Below are positions 62,632 through 64,000 of a stretch of 64,000 bases of DNA, one piece after another. Position 1 is the first letter of the stretch; each line of letters opens with the position of its first letter. The notes under the pieces were generated by a model. The model was not told where the DNA came from, did not search any database, and saw only the letters and a list, made by a program, of their open reading frames with translations. The stretch comes from Onishia taeanensis (GTDB lineage: Bacteria; Pseudomonadota; Gammaproteobacteria; Pseudomonadales; Halomonadaceae), in assembly GCF_900100755.1 (NCBI RefSeq), contig NZ_FNCI01000006.1, forward strand, positions 62,001-126,000, written 5' to 3'. Made by a program: the position numbers and the translations under genes.

Positions 62632-62776
62632 CTAGGCTCTCTACGAAAAGTCGGCGAGCGAAGGCAAGACAAGGCAAAAATCGGCGAAAGGCGGAGTTTA
62701 CGGGGGTAAATGAGCACTTTGAGCCGATGTTTAACGCCGTATTGCCGAGCGCAGGCAGTTTTCGTACAAAGCCTAG
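62632..62776. mobile_element. MITE-like element with inverted terminal repeats
   Basis: About 145 bp bounded by CTAG on both sides. The left end TAGGCTCTCTACGAAAAGT matches the complement of the right end TAGGCTTTGTACGAAAACT at 15 of 19 positions. There is no room for a transposase; the CTAG at both ends may be a 4-bp target duplication (as in IS5-type elements) or part of the repeat. Position is between the 15-bp repeats and the TPP riboswitch. Confidence 0.6.
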
Positions 62777-62826
62777 TACGTCTCAATTGAGTCGTTAGCA
62801 GCAGTAGTCCACACCATTCATTCACT

Positions 62827-62946
62827 GTCGCCAGGGGAGTCCCCGGCTGTGCCGCCACAATTGGATGGGCGCGAGTCGGGACTGAGAGTGCACCGCGTGC
62901 TGACCCTGGAACCTGATCCGGTTAATACCGGCGGAGGAAGTGCGAC
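62827..62946 (+). promoter_or_regulatory. TPP riboswitch (THI element)
   Basis: Conserved thiamine-pyrophosphate aptamer features: CTGAGA (62882-62887), ACCTGATCCGG (62911-62921), and the TAATACCGGCGGAGGAAG end. P1 is GTCGC (62827-62831) with GCGAC (62942-62946), so the aptamer ends one base before the ATG of the symporter gene. GGAGG (62933-62937) in its 3' part is the ribosome site, so ligand binding should directly hide it. No separate terminator or antiterminator was seen. Confidence 0.9.
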
Positions 62947-64000
62947 ATGCCTTACCCAACGTTAGCCGCGCTGGGCGCGACGCTTGTGCTTTTCACTTGG
63001 CTCGGCCTGCGAGCCCGGCATGCCAACCGGGCGGAGGGTGACGGCGCCCCCGGTGACGCCCTCGATGACTATGTCACCGCCCGCAACTCCCAGACGGCCT
63101 CGACCCTGGGGCTATCCTTTCTGGCCTCGGGCATGGGGGCGTGGATTCTCTTCGCGCCGCCGGAAGTGGGCGCCTTCGCGGGGCCGGTTGCCTTGGCCGG
63201 TTATGCCATCGGCGCGGCACTTCCCTTCCTGGTGCTCGCCGCCTGCGGTCCGGCGATCCGCCGCTACCTGCCCGAGGGGCGCAGCATCGGCGAATTCGCC
63301 GAGCGCCGCTACGGGGCCGGCGTGCGCCGCTATGTCACGCTGATCTCGATCCTCTACATGGCCTGTTTTCTGGCCGCGGAGCTGACCGCCATTGGCGGTA
63401 TCACCGCGCTGCTCTCCGAGGTGTCCTCGGCCATGGTGGTGATCGGGGTGGCAGTCACCACCCTGCTATACACCGCGCTCGGTGGGCTGCGGGCGAGTCT
63501 TGCCACCGACCGCTGGCAGGCGGGGCTGCTGATCGCGCTGTTGGCGGTGGTGGGCTGGCTGGGCCTGTCGCGGTTGCCGGCGTTACCGCAAGACGCCGCC
63601 CTGCCGGGCATCCCCACCGCCAGTGCGCTGTCAGTGGCCTTGACGCTGGTGATCGCGGTCACCGCGGCGAACCTCTTCCATCAGGGCTACTGGCAGCGAG
63701 TATGGGCGGCGAAGAGCGGTCAGGCCCTGGGGCGAGGGGCGCTGCTGGGCGGCCTGGTGACCGTGGCCGTGGTAGCCGTGGTCGGGGGGCTCGGTATTCT
63801 CGCCGCCATGTCAGGCGTTGCCCTCGGCGAGCCGCCGATGCCTTTCTTCGCCCTGCTGATCGACGCGCCGGCCGGCCTCAAGCTGCTGGGCCTGGTGCTG
63901 GCGGTGACCCTGGTGGCCTCGAGCGTCGACACCCTGCAGAACGCCATCGCCTCGCTCTCCGTCGGCGATGGCAGTGAGCGTGGCCGAACCGGGCTTGGCT
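62947..64000 (+). CDS. thiV: Sodium:solute symporter family protein, TPP-regulated (ThiV-like), partial
   Basis: The gene is open from the ATG at 62947 to the window edge (352 residues seen; no stop). About nine hydrophobic segments; a sodium:solute symporter (SSS/PanF-like) architecture. It follows the TPP riboswitch directly, so the likely cargo is thiamine or a thiamine precursor; a THI-element-controlled SSS symporter has been named ThiV in comparative genomic work, and the symbol is given on that basis with caution. Confidence 0.8.
   Translation, partial: MPYPTLAALGATLVLFTWLGLRARHANRAEGDGAPGDALDDYVTARNSQTASTLGLSFLASGMGAWILFAPPEVGAFAGPVALAGYAIGAALPFLVLAACGPAIRRYLPEGRSIGEFAERRYGAGVRRYVTLISILYMACFLAAELTAIGGITALLSEVSSAMVVIGVAVTTLLYTALGGLRASLATDRWQAGLLIALLAVVGWLGLSRLPALPQDAALPGIPTASALSVALTLVIAVTAANLFHQGYWQRVWAAKSGQALGRGALLGGLVTVAVVAVVGGLGILAAMSGVALGEPPMPFFALLIDAPAGLKLLGLVLAVTLVASSVDTLQNAIASLSVGDGSERGRTGLG

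Noticed and set aside
62464-62709. 81-codon frame through the 15-bp repeats and the MITE
   Set aside because: The peptide is made of repeat units and MITE sequence; no evidence of translation.

Overview
The window reads as chromosomal DNA of a GC-rich, probably halotolerant gammaproteobacterium, most likely Halomonadaceae. The inference rests on gene content: NhaD-type Na+/H+ antiporter, recC-recB-recD order, a malonyl-CoA decarboxylase/malonyl-CoA ligase pair, SelO, KatG, and a methylmalonate-semialdehyde dehydrogenase with a divergent LysR gene. No rRNA, tRNA or CRISPR was seen. Most genes are high-GC housekeeping or metabolic genes, interrupted by two clearly AT-richer segments (about 2.5-7.8 kb and 37.5-39.6 kb) that look acquired.

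Layout. 0-2.5 kb: the end of a 3-hydroxyisobutyrate dehydrogenase-like gene, a TRIC/UPF0126 membrane protein and a DUF3541-like exported protein. 2.5-7.8 kb: a tight AT-rich minus-strand operon of a small periplasmic substrate-binding-like protein, an outer-membrane barrel, a membrane GGDEF-EAL protein with periplasmic sensor, and a LuxI/FeeM-like N-acyltransferase. 8.2-13.9 kb: nhaD, DUF3581, a CorA-type channel and two secreted proteins of unknown role. 14.0-20.7 kb: signalling block of an OmpR-type regulator, a secreted molybdopterin-fold protein, a hybrid kinase with REC and Hpt, a REC-EAL phosphodiesterase and a chemoreceptor. 21-32 kb: mixed genes including an atypical SDR behind a 30-bp palindrome, an NfsA-type nitroreductase, a transporter with a long acidic tail, DUF427 and a PAS-GAF-PAS-GGDEF cyclase. 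32-37 kb: a DUF2235 hydrolase, a voltage-sensor-like protein without a pore, nitronate monooxygenase with divergent LysR, and a GNAT enzyme.

37.5-39.6 kb holds a decayed second DUF427 copy followed by two AT-rich gene cassettes, each ended by a recombination site of the integron attC type, with no integrase gene in the window (a CALIN-like element). 39.6-49.6 kb is recC-recB-recD with 4-bp ATGA overlaps. 49.8-62.4 kb carries a phosphoesterase, Ogt-type methyltransferase, matB/mcd, selO, katG, LysR/mmsA and an unknown protein. 62.5-64 kb has a 15-bp tandem repeat, a MITE-like element of about 145 bp, and a TPP riboswitch whose aptamer contains the ribosome binding site of a sodium:solute symporter gene that runs off the window.

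The best candidates for under-described biology are the acyltransferase/c-di-GMP/porin operon (2.5-7.8 kb), the cassette pair with unknown products (37.85-39.6 kb), the pore-less voltage-sensor protein (33.6-34.6 kb), and the compact TPP switch with its neighbouring MITE.
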